A stretch of DNA of 64,000 nucleotides from Struthidea cinerea. Its lineage: Eukaryota; Chordata; Aves; Passeriformes; Corcoracidae. Under the pieces are notes generated by a model. It made no database searches and had not been told where the DNA came from. It saw only the letters and a list, made by a program, of their open reading frames with translations. Shown piece by piece: positions 23,700 through 33,600 of the stretch. The first letter of the stretch is position 1. Every line of letters begins with the position of its first letter. The stretch spans positions 909,032 through 973,031 of the forward strand of contig VZTI01005061.1 in assembly GCA_013397865.1 (NCBI GenBank), written 5' to 3'. The translations under genes were made by a program, and so were the position numbers.

Positions 23700-26084
23700 T
23701 TTGAAAAATATTAGGCTTTAAATACCTTCCAAAATGTGACCAGCTCCCTATTTCTGCCAAAGAAAAACTGACAGTAGTCTAGAAGCATCTCCCCTTGTGT
23801 AAATTCGCAATTTTAAGTATTTGCATACTGGTAAATATTTCAGAGAGGCATTTATGGTGAAGTAATGTTCACTGAGCCTCTGTGGTGCTTGAAAAGCTCT
23901 GAAAGAACCAGAAAATGTTATGGTTGGACCAGTGTGGTAGGAATGCCAGTATGATGTTTTTATCAGCTAGGTAAATGAATCATCTGTCGTGATCATCCTG
24001 TGGCTTATGAAATCAGTAGGGAGTCCTCCTCAGACTCCCATGGAAGGAAGACAGTATCCAACCACTGTCATCTCCTTGGAGCCTGTACCTGCTCAATCCA
24101 GCCATCTCCATTCTGTGACAAATGCACTTCTTGGGAAATCCAAGCATTGAAGTAATACTGTGCTATAAGTAAGTATTGACTTTTAGCTGAGATCTGGCTG
24201 CAAATTTTGCTGGCCCAGACAGAAGGAGGTCCCTTGATGTTTGTTCAGTGTTCCAGTAAAGAAGGGAAGTTGCCTCTTGGTTGCAGTACCACAGGATCAA
24301 AACTGACAGCCATTAAAACCATCAGAGTTTAGACGTTCTCCTCTGTGTCATTCACTAGACGTAGCACTACTCCAAAGCCCCATTTCTCCTGGTGTCTGCC
24401 TCTGAGAGCAGGTGGCTGCAGATGCTCCGGGCAGAATCTATGCAGCATGCACTGCATCAGCGTATAGAGAATTCATCTGTAGAAAGCTCTCCCTGCATCC
24501 AGGGGTGATATCTTCTTTAGTGCTCCTACCTTGACCCTTTTTAAGTTATAGTGTTGGAGCTCATCTTCACCAGAAGATATATCCACATTTTCTAGCTCAT
24601 GCCAGTATTAGATTTAGGAATACAAGTTTGTCCAACCTACCTGTAGAGACGGTGGTTAAAGTTTTAACTCCTTTTTGTCTAAACTCTGTGCCATTTGGTG
24701 TATAGCTTGGAAGTTTATGTCTTCTGGATGAGGAAATGGATTGAGGGATTAAGGTTTAGTTGAAGAAACACAATATGTGTGCTCACATATATATATATAA
24801 AGGTGGAAAGTAGGCTCTGGAAGGAAACTCCCAGAAGTTCCCAGAAGGAAACCCTTATCTGACTCTAATTAAAGGCAAAGTACAATGTACAAAATTATGC
24901 TTTTTATTTCCTGGTAGTACAGAGGAATAGTTCATCTGATGTCAGGGAAGTTATACCTGGTTGATAACCAAGTAAAAGACAGCAAAAGCTAGCAGTGAGC
25001 CTCCTTCTCCTTCAGACAGGTTCCACAGAGGCTGTACTTGAAAAACTTCCTGGGACTACAGGAAGTCAGTGAGAGCTGAATGCATTTAGGGTGTTAAAAC
25101 TTACATTACGTGAGCATAAGGAGCTTGTTCAAGGCTTTAAGATAAGGTATAATCATTTGTGCTCAAAGAAGTTTAAATTCTTCCCCTGTAGGCAGGAAGA
25201 TGCGATGCATAACACGTGCACAAACGTTGTCAATATCCAGCTACTACAGTTAGTACGACTGTAGTTGCATTGATCCTGAATGAAGAATTTCTGTTTATGG
25301 CTGGCGGGGGCAGCTTGCCTGCAGGATCCACTGGGGTTGGCACATTAAGCACTCTGCAGCCTAAATGCATGAACTTCAGCGTCTTTTGCTCTGCTTAGGT
25401 CTGCTTGTATTTCAGATAAACCACCAGCAGTTTGATGTTTATAGTGGAATGCAATCTGAAAATCAATGTTCCCTTGTCTGCTTTCGCTATTGTGCTCCAT
25501 TGCTCTTTGTGGTCTTATGTTATTAAAATTACATCAGGTGTGTAGCTGTATTGTTTGATTTGGTAGTTGAAACACAGATAACACTTGGATTATTGGGTCA
25601 GACGTATTCATTATCCATTCAGAGAGGCTGGATATCTGATGTGAATTTCTGGAAGTGTCTGAGTCAATTTTGCAAGATGAGGACAGCTTCCGCATCGCTG
25701 GCTGCTGTGTGCAGACAGTCCTCTGGCTGCCGCTTACCTTTCCTTTATCGTCTGCTCCGCTGGAGCGTAATGAGCGTGTATATTGGAAATTGCTCGTTGT
25801 CTGTGTGGCGAGAGGCAAAAACCTGTAGATGGAATCCAGCACCCACCGACTCCCTGGCAGAGGAAGAAGGGCATGGATGTTTCTTGAACCTTTGTACATG
25901 CTGTGTGGGGCCGGCACTTGGCTTTGAGCTCAGACATTTCTGTCTGCACTTACCGAGGGTCAAGGAAGTGGCATGTGTTGATACAGGAGAATAGCTCCAG
26001 TGAGCAGGACAGTCATGAGCACTGAGCAATTGGGTGTGTTAAAATGATGTCCTATGACATCTGTCTTACTGTTAGGTATCTGTT
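23700..26084. other. Non-coding unique sequence, no gene seen
   Basis: No gene supported. The plus frame at 25551-25994 (147 codons) and the minus frame at 25534-25917 (127 codons) cover the same bases, so neither is convincing. A short (AT)n lies at 24787-24799, and CCCAGAAG is duplicated at 24830-24837 and 24840-24847. Confidence 0.5.
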
Positions 26085-26275
26085 GCGGTGTCCGCGCTGC
26101 ACCACTCGGTGTCTGTGCCTGCCTCCTCGCTGGGTGTGTGCCTCGGGGCGGGGCAGCACGTCTCCCTCTGTCAGGCACGGGTTCCGGCTGTGGCAGCGGC
26201 AGATGGTTTGCCACGGAACGCAGCTCACGTCGGGCACAGCAGCGTTTCTCGGAAATGCCCAGGTGAGCCCGGGAG
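26085..26275. promoter_or_regulatory. Short CpG-dense patch
   Basis: By hand count about 18 CpG dinucleotides fall in roughly 190 bp, with high GC, against a strongly CpG-depleted surrounding. All three plus frames and several minus frames are open across it, which is a composition effect rather than coding evidence. A donor-like CAGGTGAGC sits at its downstream edge (about 26,259-26,268). It could be a small CpG island serving as an alternative promoter or a lncRNA start, or a GC-rich exon remnant. No protein domain is recognised in any frame. Confidence 0.45.
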
Positions 26276-29234
26276 GTGCTTGTTTAGCAATCCAGAGCCA
26301 GGTGATGACGCCAGGGTGATGCCTTTTTGGGTTAATTAGTCTTCCTTGGAAGCAGGTTGCATTAGCTTGGCAGTGTGGTTACGTTGCTCCCAAGTGCCAA
26401 ACGAAAAGTGATTATGTTTCTCTCAGGGCTCAGCGTAGCTTGTCGAGAGCTGTCTTGGGTGTCTGCCCAGCAGTGCACTCCAGACACCTACTCTTGGGGA
26501 TGCAGGCAAGTTTAAACAGACTCATCTTTGCGTGGTGAAGAGAAGGGAATCATCCAAACCAGCTTCACAGTGTGTGGCTGGACTCATGCAAAAGAGTCAC
26601 AGCCAGGATGAACAATGTGGCCTCACTTTGGAAGCTGAGTAATGGAGAAGTACATGTGTGCGTGGTGGCCCAGTATATAGAAGTCAACACATAAAAAATC
26701 CCTAACTCCTTCCCTCTCTTTAGTCCTCAGTTCACAGGCAGAACCCTGCAGGTTTGGTTCAGAGAAACTTCAAATGATTGAATCCCTTACCAACTCACAG
26801 TCAACTACCTTTCCCTCCCCAAGAGCCAGCTCCCTGCTCAGCCTTTTCTTGTAGGAAGGTGCAGGGTTTTCCTGCACCTCAGCTTCTTCGCTCAGGTGCT
26901 GCAAGCTGGAGAGGGGAGGTACAGTGCCTTCCAAGTGAGGAGATGTACACAGTCAGCAGCTTCTGAACTTCTCTATCAGGAGCTGACACTTTAAGACATA
27001 AAACATTGAACCCAGGTTCATCTGAAGTCTTAAAAGTATTTTTCAAAGCTATATGCATATTACTCACTAAAACAGATTGCACCTGGCCAGCCCTTGCCGC
27101 TGTACATCAAAGGGACATACACACAGAGGAGGGAGGGAGAAAGGGAGCTGGGGAGAGATTTCTCATTAGATTGTTATCTAGGAGATGATGCTTGGCTCAG
27201 CAAGCCTGTTGCTTCCAGGGTTATAGTGAGAGTTTATTTTTTTGTTGCCATTGTAAATAGCATCTGGCTCCTGAGTCTAACTTGTCAGATCTTCTCCCTA
27301 GGATCAGGTATGGTCTTTGTCATATACTTATTTGGCTCTTCTCTGGCAACGTCCAGTTTGCAGGGTAGCTCTTTTCGTCCCAATCAGTTCATTAGGAGGG
27401 ACCTACCCTATTACAGGTCTTGTTTGTAGAGAGCTGTCAAAATCAGCTGGGCTCAATCCATGCTTCAGTATCTGGTCTGCCTGGGACTTTGAGGTCCCTC
27501 ACATGCTTCCTTCAAGATTTTGTTTCCTTCTTAGTCAGCCCCACCCTTGGGCTTGCATACAAATTTTTAATGATTCTTTCCTTCTCTGGTAGTTAAATTC
27601 AGTTCTCCTCAAAACCAGTCTGGTAAAAACAACAAGCTCTTGGTATCTTGTGGCGTTAGCGCTTTCCTCTCAGCAGCTGCAGCGCTGACTGCCCATGGGA
27701 GCTCTCTGTGTTGAAGTTCAAGCTGCCATATCCCTGTCTGCAGGCACCAGTGGTACTAAGAAAAGGAGGCTCACACATGTCTGGGGGGAGCCCGGATGTT
27801 GCTCTCCCTCAGGAGAAGGAATAACTGGCGGTATCAGCCCAGGGTCTATTAGTGTGCCATACACCATAGAGGATATTTCTGTAAGCAGCAGTGCTGGAAT
27901 TCATTTTGATCTACCTTGGTTCTGAATTAAGCTTTTGCAGAGTCCCAGTTTTCTTTCTCTGAATCCAAATTTCCAAAGCAAAGGGAACACCTGGAGCAGA
28001 AGATACTGCAGATGTCAGAGATTCAGGCTATAAAATTATAGGATAACTTATTTTTCCCAGTATGTGGTTCAGCAGCAGCTAGGCATCCAGGTATTTAATT
28101 TTAAACTATTAACACATAACATGGATTTGCAGCTCTATTTTCAGTGCAAATATTTTATAAAATATTGAAATTTAACACAGCTCTATATTCCTTGTTACAG
28201 GATAGTTAAACCTATAACGGCAGTTTCTTTCTTTATCAAATCCTGTAGAATCCTATTAGCTGTTGAGCTATAAAATCCAATTGGCCTTTTTCCCGTAAGA
28301 TCAGCTGAGAAGATGTGATATAAATTCAAAATATTAGCACAGACTTTAGCCTAGGGCAAACACTGTTCTCTACAAGGATATAGGGCCTTCACTGTACTTA
28401 CACTAATATTTGTGACATACCCTTTACCCTCAGTTTGAGACTTCGCTTTCCCAATCAACAAACCTGTCAGCTTGAGACTTATTTGATGAAGCAGTTGAAG
28501 CATCCTGCTGTGAAAGTAAGCACAGCATTCAAGGGTCATTTGAAGTCCAGCTGACCAAGTCCTTTCTTTAAGACCACTTGAAGAGGGAGGGAAAATTGGA
28601 AAAAAACTCTCTGAAGAGAAATTTTACACCAAAGGAGCAATTTGAATGAGAATGTTACGTGGCTGCCTGAAGTGGTGGAAAGAGATGACCACACAAGGTT
28701 AATTGCATCTGCTAAGTGTTTCCAGATTTAAAGAAAGAAGAAAAATGTTAAATCCTACACTTTTTCTTGTCTGCCAAGTCCATTAGTAAGCTTCTTAAAC
28801 TAGCATGTAGCTCTGTGAACTCTTTCAGGCCATAACCATGTTACAGGTGTGGTCAGGGTGGCCCACAAGACACTTGTGTTTCCCGTGGGAGAGTGGAGAA
28901 CCTGTGCTGTAACCACCGCACTGAACAGGGGGTCAGGAATGGTTCTGGCACAGCTGGAACTAGTAAACATGGCTGGGACTGGGTCCAAACCAGCAGAGCA
29001 CTCAGAGAGCTCTGTGGCTGCAGCCCCCATGGCTCTCGGGACCAGAAGGATCTGCTTACACACAGGATTTGCTTGTAAAGGACCTTTGTGGAGACTGAGC
29101 ATGTAAGCTCAGCCTAATGAGATCTGGGGAACTGGTGCAGATCAGGCAGGGCTTTTCAGCTTTGTCTCGGAGCTGGCCATGCAGGATCCATGCTGATTGA
29201 CCAGAGTGAGGTGTCTTTATGATTTTCATTACCC
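26276..29234. other. Non-coding unique sequence, no gene seen
   Basis: No gene or repeat family recognised. Frames of 85-111 codons exist (for example 27094-27429 plus; 28800-29102 minus overlapping 28849-29106 plus) but overlap frames on the same or opposite strand and show no family resemblance. Confidence 0.5.
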
Positions 29235-29318
29235 TTTTTGTGTGTGTGTGGTTTTGTAGTTGTTGTTTTGTTTGTTTGGTTTTGTTTGGTTGTGGTTTTT
29301 GTTTTGGGGTTTTTTTGC
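29235..29318. repeat. G/T-rich low-complexity tract
   Basis: (TG)n passes into GTTTT, TTTG and GTTTGG units and ends in GGGG plus T7. On the minus strand it is a C/A-rich tract. A minus-strand open frame here (29056-29364) is simply read through this tract and yields Lys/Gln/Thr-rich low-complexity peptide. Confidence 0.85.
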
Positions 29319-31137
29319 TGTTACATGGGATATTCCAACTTCTTGTTACTTTGGACAGCAGCATGTAGAGGGTATGTGTGATCTGTTTTTTTCACTTAAC
29401 TAGAACATAGGAATTTAACACACACCTTATAATTGGCATTCATTATACCAATAAAAACAGCAATTAACCTACTACCCTTTTCTGAGGCTGACAAAACAAG
29501 GAATTAAAAGTTGTTGCCCAGCAAAATGGGATCTTTTTATTTCTCTCAGAAATAGGAAAGTTTTAAAGGCAATTCACTTGAGATCACAAGAAAAACTAAC
29601 CATCGAGGGGCTTGCACCAAGTAACTTGATGGCCTTATTGCTTAAAATCTTGTCTTTCCATTACATTATGGTGTAGATTAAATATGTAAAAACAAGCTTG
29701 CATTGCCAAGCTTCTTGCTTACTGAGTTCAGTAGCATAAACAAGCACCTCCCTACTTCATGCTGCAGGTGAGGTGTGGCTTGTACACACCCAGTAGGAAG
29801 CAACTTTAGGGTCAGAGATGGTCTTGTGTGAGATTGTTACTTCTCTGGCAGGATATGAGTCAGCAACAGGTCTTGTCTGAAAAACATGACTGGAGGGGGT
29901 GAGTTGGGCCATTTTCAGTTACCAGCAGGACAGAAAACCCCACTTCTCAGCAGCGTGCAGTCACATCCTTGGGCACGTTGTGCCCTTGCCAGATCTTGTA
30001 TAGGAAATGATATTTGAACAGGTCTGGTCCTAAAGAAAGACTCTTGGTTTTGGCAGATGATGACATGGATGGGAGAGTTGTTCCTGATGGAATTGGTCAG
30101 GCATGGTGTCACTAGTCCCCTAGAAAAGATATTAAATGAAGTTTTTGACATTTGAAATCATTAAATATCACTTAGCATTTTTCAAAAGTGAAGAGGTCCT
30201 TGTTCCATTTTGCATGATTATTTCTTGGCAGATTGAATAGAATAAGAATTCATGTAGGATTTTCTTCTCTGTACCGTTTAACAGCAAGTGTGCATTAAGC
30301 AGTGGCCACAGCGATCTCTAGCTCCAATTCTCCTCAAATTCATCCTCTTTTTCATACATGAAGCCTGAATAAATTTAGTGTAGAATTGTGGCCATAGTGT
30401 GTAAGACACCATTATATCCTCCCAAGGAAAGTACTGTAGAAATTCAAGATCAGTATTTTAAAACACCCTCCAGGTCTGGACTCCTGCCTTAAACTCTATC
30501 TGAAAATAAGCAGAAGTGCCAGACACTGCCTGTTTTGCCCTGCCGCTGGCCCCCTGCCTTCAGAGCAAATTAGGAACAAATGTGGAACTCACAGGCTTGC
30601 TTAAGCACTCCAGTGAGTTTAAAAGCAAACACGATGATAAAAAATCAACAACCCTTTCATCGAGCTTTAACTCTCTCTGACTCATTAGTAATGATGGAGA
30701 TGTGTTACGTAAAATAGAAATGTAATATATATTCATTTCTTCATCATGTCTCTTTATAGTTAGTAAAGGGGTAATGGGGTAATTGAGGGGAACTATTCTT
30801 ACATTGTTGGAGGAGATGAACGAACTTTTTTCCTCACTGATCTCTCCTCCTGTGAGAGAAAACACATTCCTTCTCTGATGATGTTGTGACTTTTGTCACG
30901 CTCTGCTTCTGAGAGTGTTTGTTAATTGGCACCTCTCAGATGAGCCTGTCTGTCAAAATCACATGTAGCACCTGATGCATAGTGTAACAAAATACTCTCA
31001 GTATTTGAAAGGAATCCAGATTTAATATCACATTCTATAAATAAAGACTCCTTGTTGATATGATATTGATGTGATATGCCTTTAATCATAAAAATGAAAA
31101 GTAGTCTGTGCATTTTCTTTCTAATGTTGAAGCTTTC
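29319..31137. other. Non-coding unique sequence, no gene seen
   Basis: AT-rich unique DNA. The 101-codon minus frame at 30560-30865 resembles no protein I know. No repeat recognised. Confidence 0.5.
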
Positions 31138-31255
31138 AGATCCCACAGCAAGGCAGAACTTGGGCCCATGAATAAGTGCCACTGAAATCAATGACCCCTA
31201 GACATACGCTTAATTTTAAGTAAATGGTTCTTAAATGCTTGAAAGTGAGGCCCCA
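31138..31255. mobile_element. Palindromic MITE-like element, long form
   Basis: The copy runs from AGATCCCACAGCAAGGCAGA through GAATAAGTGCCACTGAAATC AATGACC to CATACGCTTAATTTTAAGTA, TTCTTAAATGCTTGAAAGTG and AGGCCCC. This follows the long variant 'gatcc.gcaa...cccattgaaatcaatggg..catacgcttaa.tttaag.a..tgcttaa.tgctt...gaatcggggccc'. The CGCTTAATTTTAAGTA centre is itself nearly palindromic. Confidence 0.55.
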
Positions 31256-32182
31256 CATTTCTTAAAATCCATCAGATTTCCTTTTCCGACTTTATTGGTG
31301 CCCTCATTTCTGTGGATTTGAAAATGTCCTTAAGAATAGGGATAGACTATGTAGTTTCCACAATACTGCTTTGGCCACAGTCCTGCAGCCAGATCCAAAA
31401 GAGTGCAAATCATTTTCATAGGAACAGAGGTTTCTTGTATGCTGTGCAAATCTATAATCCCCCTTCTTCACTTGCAGCAAGCTAAACTTACGTCTTAAAC
31501 TTACAGAACAAATGATCATGCAACCAAGTTCATGGAAAAAATTACTGACATTGGAGGAAGGGATCTCTATTAGCATGTTAACATTTCCCAAGTGAATTAT
31601 ACTGTCTGTTCTCACGTGCTGTGTTCCACATTAGCAGCTTTGAAGTTTGTAGGGTATGCTTGAGCCTCTTCTTTAGTGATAATGACTGACATAATAGAAT
31701 GCAGAGAATCTCAGCTAAAGCCTGCTGGGGTCAGTGAAAAGGTCCTTACTCACTGGTTTTGATGATACCCTTACTTTCTGTTCAGACCAAACACTTCCTG
31801 AAGTAGGAACTGAGTTTATGAGAAAGTGTCCAGCACTTCATGCTGAATATAGGTGTGAGTTTGGAGTCCTTTCCTTGGGAGGTGGAGATCTGTGGATATT
31901 GCAAAGAGAAGTGTTCTACATTCTTACTTGTGTACACAACGTGGGAAGGCTGGAGAAGCATGTGGCTGAGCATAAAAATGAAGGATAAAGCGCTTTCCTT
32001 GCGCTGATGAAAGCAAACACATAGACAGAGAAATGCACACAGACAGAATGAGCCCTTTCATACGGGGAGTGATGATTTACTGATGTGCTGATTGCATACC
32101 AAGTGCAGCTGTGACAGGAGCAAGGTTCTGCCCCACGGGAGGCTGGGAGCAGACACCCAAACACCTCGAGTCCTGTTTTCTT
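31256..32182. other. Non-coding unique sequence, no gene seen
   Basis: The 103-codon (31304-31615, minus) and 84-codon (31734-31988, plus) frames resemble nothing known to me. No repeat recognised. Confidence 0.5.
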
Positions 32183-32262
32183 CCTTACACCAATGTTGTT
32201 CCACTGACTGCATGAATTTACTGCTGACCTATACCAGTATGAGTGTTACGATTTAAGCCCCT
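32183..32262. mobile_element. Palindromic MITE-like element, ACACC type
   Basis: CTTACACCAATGTTGTTCCA CTGACTGCATG, then AATTTACTGCTGACC TATACCAGTATGAG and TTACGATTTAAGCCCC. The order matches 'ttacaccagtgtaactccattgacttcaatggagttactcctgatttacaccagtgtgagatcagaatttggcccc'. It is the same subtype as 13.6 kb. Confidence 0.5.
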
Positions 32263-32512
32263 TCTCATCTTCTCTTCCCTCTATTTCCAAAGTGGTGTAA
32301 AAGGCAGTCAGTTGATACCAGCAGTTCGCGTAGGGAGTGCTGGGCTGTCAGCATAATGTGCTTTGCTCAGGTGTGAATAACTTTGGTGGCCGAGATATGG
32401 ACCTATTTCTTTAGTACTGATGATCACTTACGTTGCTATAGACACCACTGGGTCCCATTCTGCTGGTTATTGCAGCGACTCTGAGGAAGAGGCAATCCCT
32501 TTGCCAGATCAA

Positions 32513-32580
32513 GGGCCTGAATCTGATTTCACATCCTCCGTGACAGGTTAAATGGGTTGAAGTCAATGGAGCCATGCAGG
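32513..32580. mobile_element. Decayed palindromic MITE-like element
   Basis: It begins GGGCCTGAATCTGATTTCAC and contains GGGTTGAAGTCAATGGAGCC, the least decayed copy of the family core GAAGTCAATGGAG in this window. It ends near ATGCAGG. The left arm is short and the overall palindrome incomplete. Confidence 0.5.
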
Positions 32581-32714
32581 GTGAGGAGAGAACGGAGCAT
32601 CAAGAGTGATGGATCTACCTACTTAAGGAGTTTTTATGGCTCCCAGAGCTGTGATGTTTGAATGCCTCACAAACTTAAAGGCCGCTCCTGTGAGAGATGG
32701 AAGCACTGTCGTCT

Positions 32715-32845
32715 CTGCCTAACAGCTGGGGAGCCGAGATACAGCAAGATGAAATACCGTGGCCAAGGTCACTGTGGGAATCTGTGACAGAGCAAGGTCT
32801 GCCAAACTAAACCTTGCCAGGTTTCAAGCTGGTGTGTGGACGACT
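32715..32845 (-). mobile_element. MIR-like CORE-SINE, antisense
   Basis: Plus-strand order CAGCTGGGGAGCCGAGATAC, GATGAAATACCGTGGCCAAG, GTCACTGTGGGAATCTGTGA, CAGAGCAAGGTCTGCC, TTTCAAGCTGGTG. This parallels the antisense of a MIR-type SINE: 'cagatggggaaactgaggcacagag..taagtgacttgcccaaggtcacacag.gagtctgtggcagagc.gggattgaacc'. The run GGCCAAGGTCAC followed by GTGACAGAGC is the most diagnostic part. Confidence 0.65.
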
Positions 32846-33129
32846 GGGCCAGCTTTCCACATAGCATGGGGCGAATGGGCTGTTCTTGCCTTCTGTCCCC
32901 CTCTGCCCCTTCTTCTCTTCCTTAAGTTGCGGTGGTGGGAGCTGCCTACCTGCAGGCCACTGAAAAGGATCAGGCAAAGCCCAGCCTCTGAGATATGAGG
33001 TCAGCTGAGGTCCCCTAAGGTGCAGGCAGAGGATGGATTCCTGTTTCCTGGGAGTGTGGGAATCTGGGGTCAGCGCACCAGCAGCCTGTTCATTACCAGG
33101 ATCTGAACTGTAGCACCTTCCCCTCTCAC

Positions 33130-33600
33130 ATTTCTGTTATTTAGGGTGACTAATCATAATAACAAATTCATTAAGGTTAACTGGATAAAGTCATCTAAGT
33201 CATATTTACTGCTAAACTAACTGCCCAGGGAGATGAATTAATGATCTTTACAGAAACCTTTTATGGTTATTTGGCCACAAGGTGTGATCTGGTTTGATCT
33301 TTTATGCAACATAAATCAGTTTAATGGTTAAATCTGTGCAGCTAGCTGTTGAATTTAAATGAGGGCTTTTTAAATGAAGTATGATGCTTTTTCACACACA
33401 GAGGGACATTGAGCAGGTGTATATTGCAATTAAATGGGAAAACTTACAATTAGATAATGTTAAGTTTGTGACACTGGCTGACAGAAGCCCGGAGATTCAT
33501 GGTAAAGGTTCATGATCAATCATTAATCCCTGCCACTGCGGAAGAAGTAAAATTGCAAATGGTTTCAGCTGAGGTCAAAGCAGTGTGGGAGAATGATGCG
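33130..33600. promoter_or_regulatory. Candidate conserved enhancer, TAAT-core rich
   Basis: The block is unique, AT-rich but not low-complexity, and dense in homeodomain-type TAAT/ATTA cores, including ATGAATTAATGAT (33233-33245), CAATTAAATG (33427-33436), ACAATTAGATAATG (33446-33459) and CATTAATCC (33521-33529, a PITX/OTX-type TAATCC). It also has CAGCTAGCTG and a nuclear-receptor-like GAGGTCAAAG (33571-33580). Few CpGs and no open frame fit non-coding regulatory DNA. The resemblance to vertebrate conserved non-coding elements is an inference from composition and motif content; I have not aligned it. Confidence 0.4.

Noticed and set aside
25534..26339. Stack of open frames on both strands around 26 kb, possible coding exon
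   Set aside because: All six frames are partly open because the segment is GC-rich; no frame shows a domain. Kept only as a CpG-dense patch.
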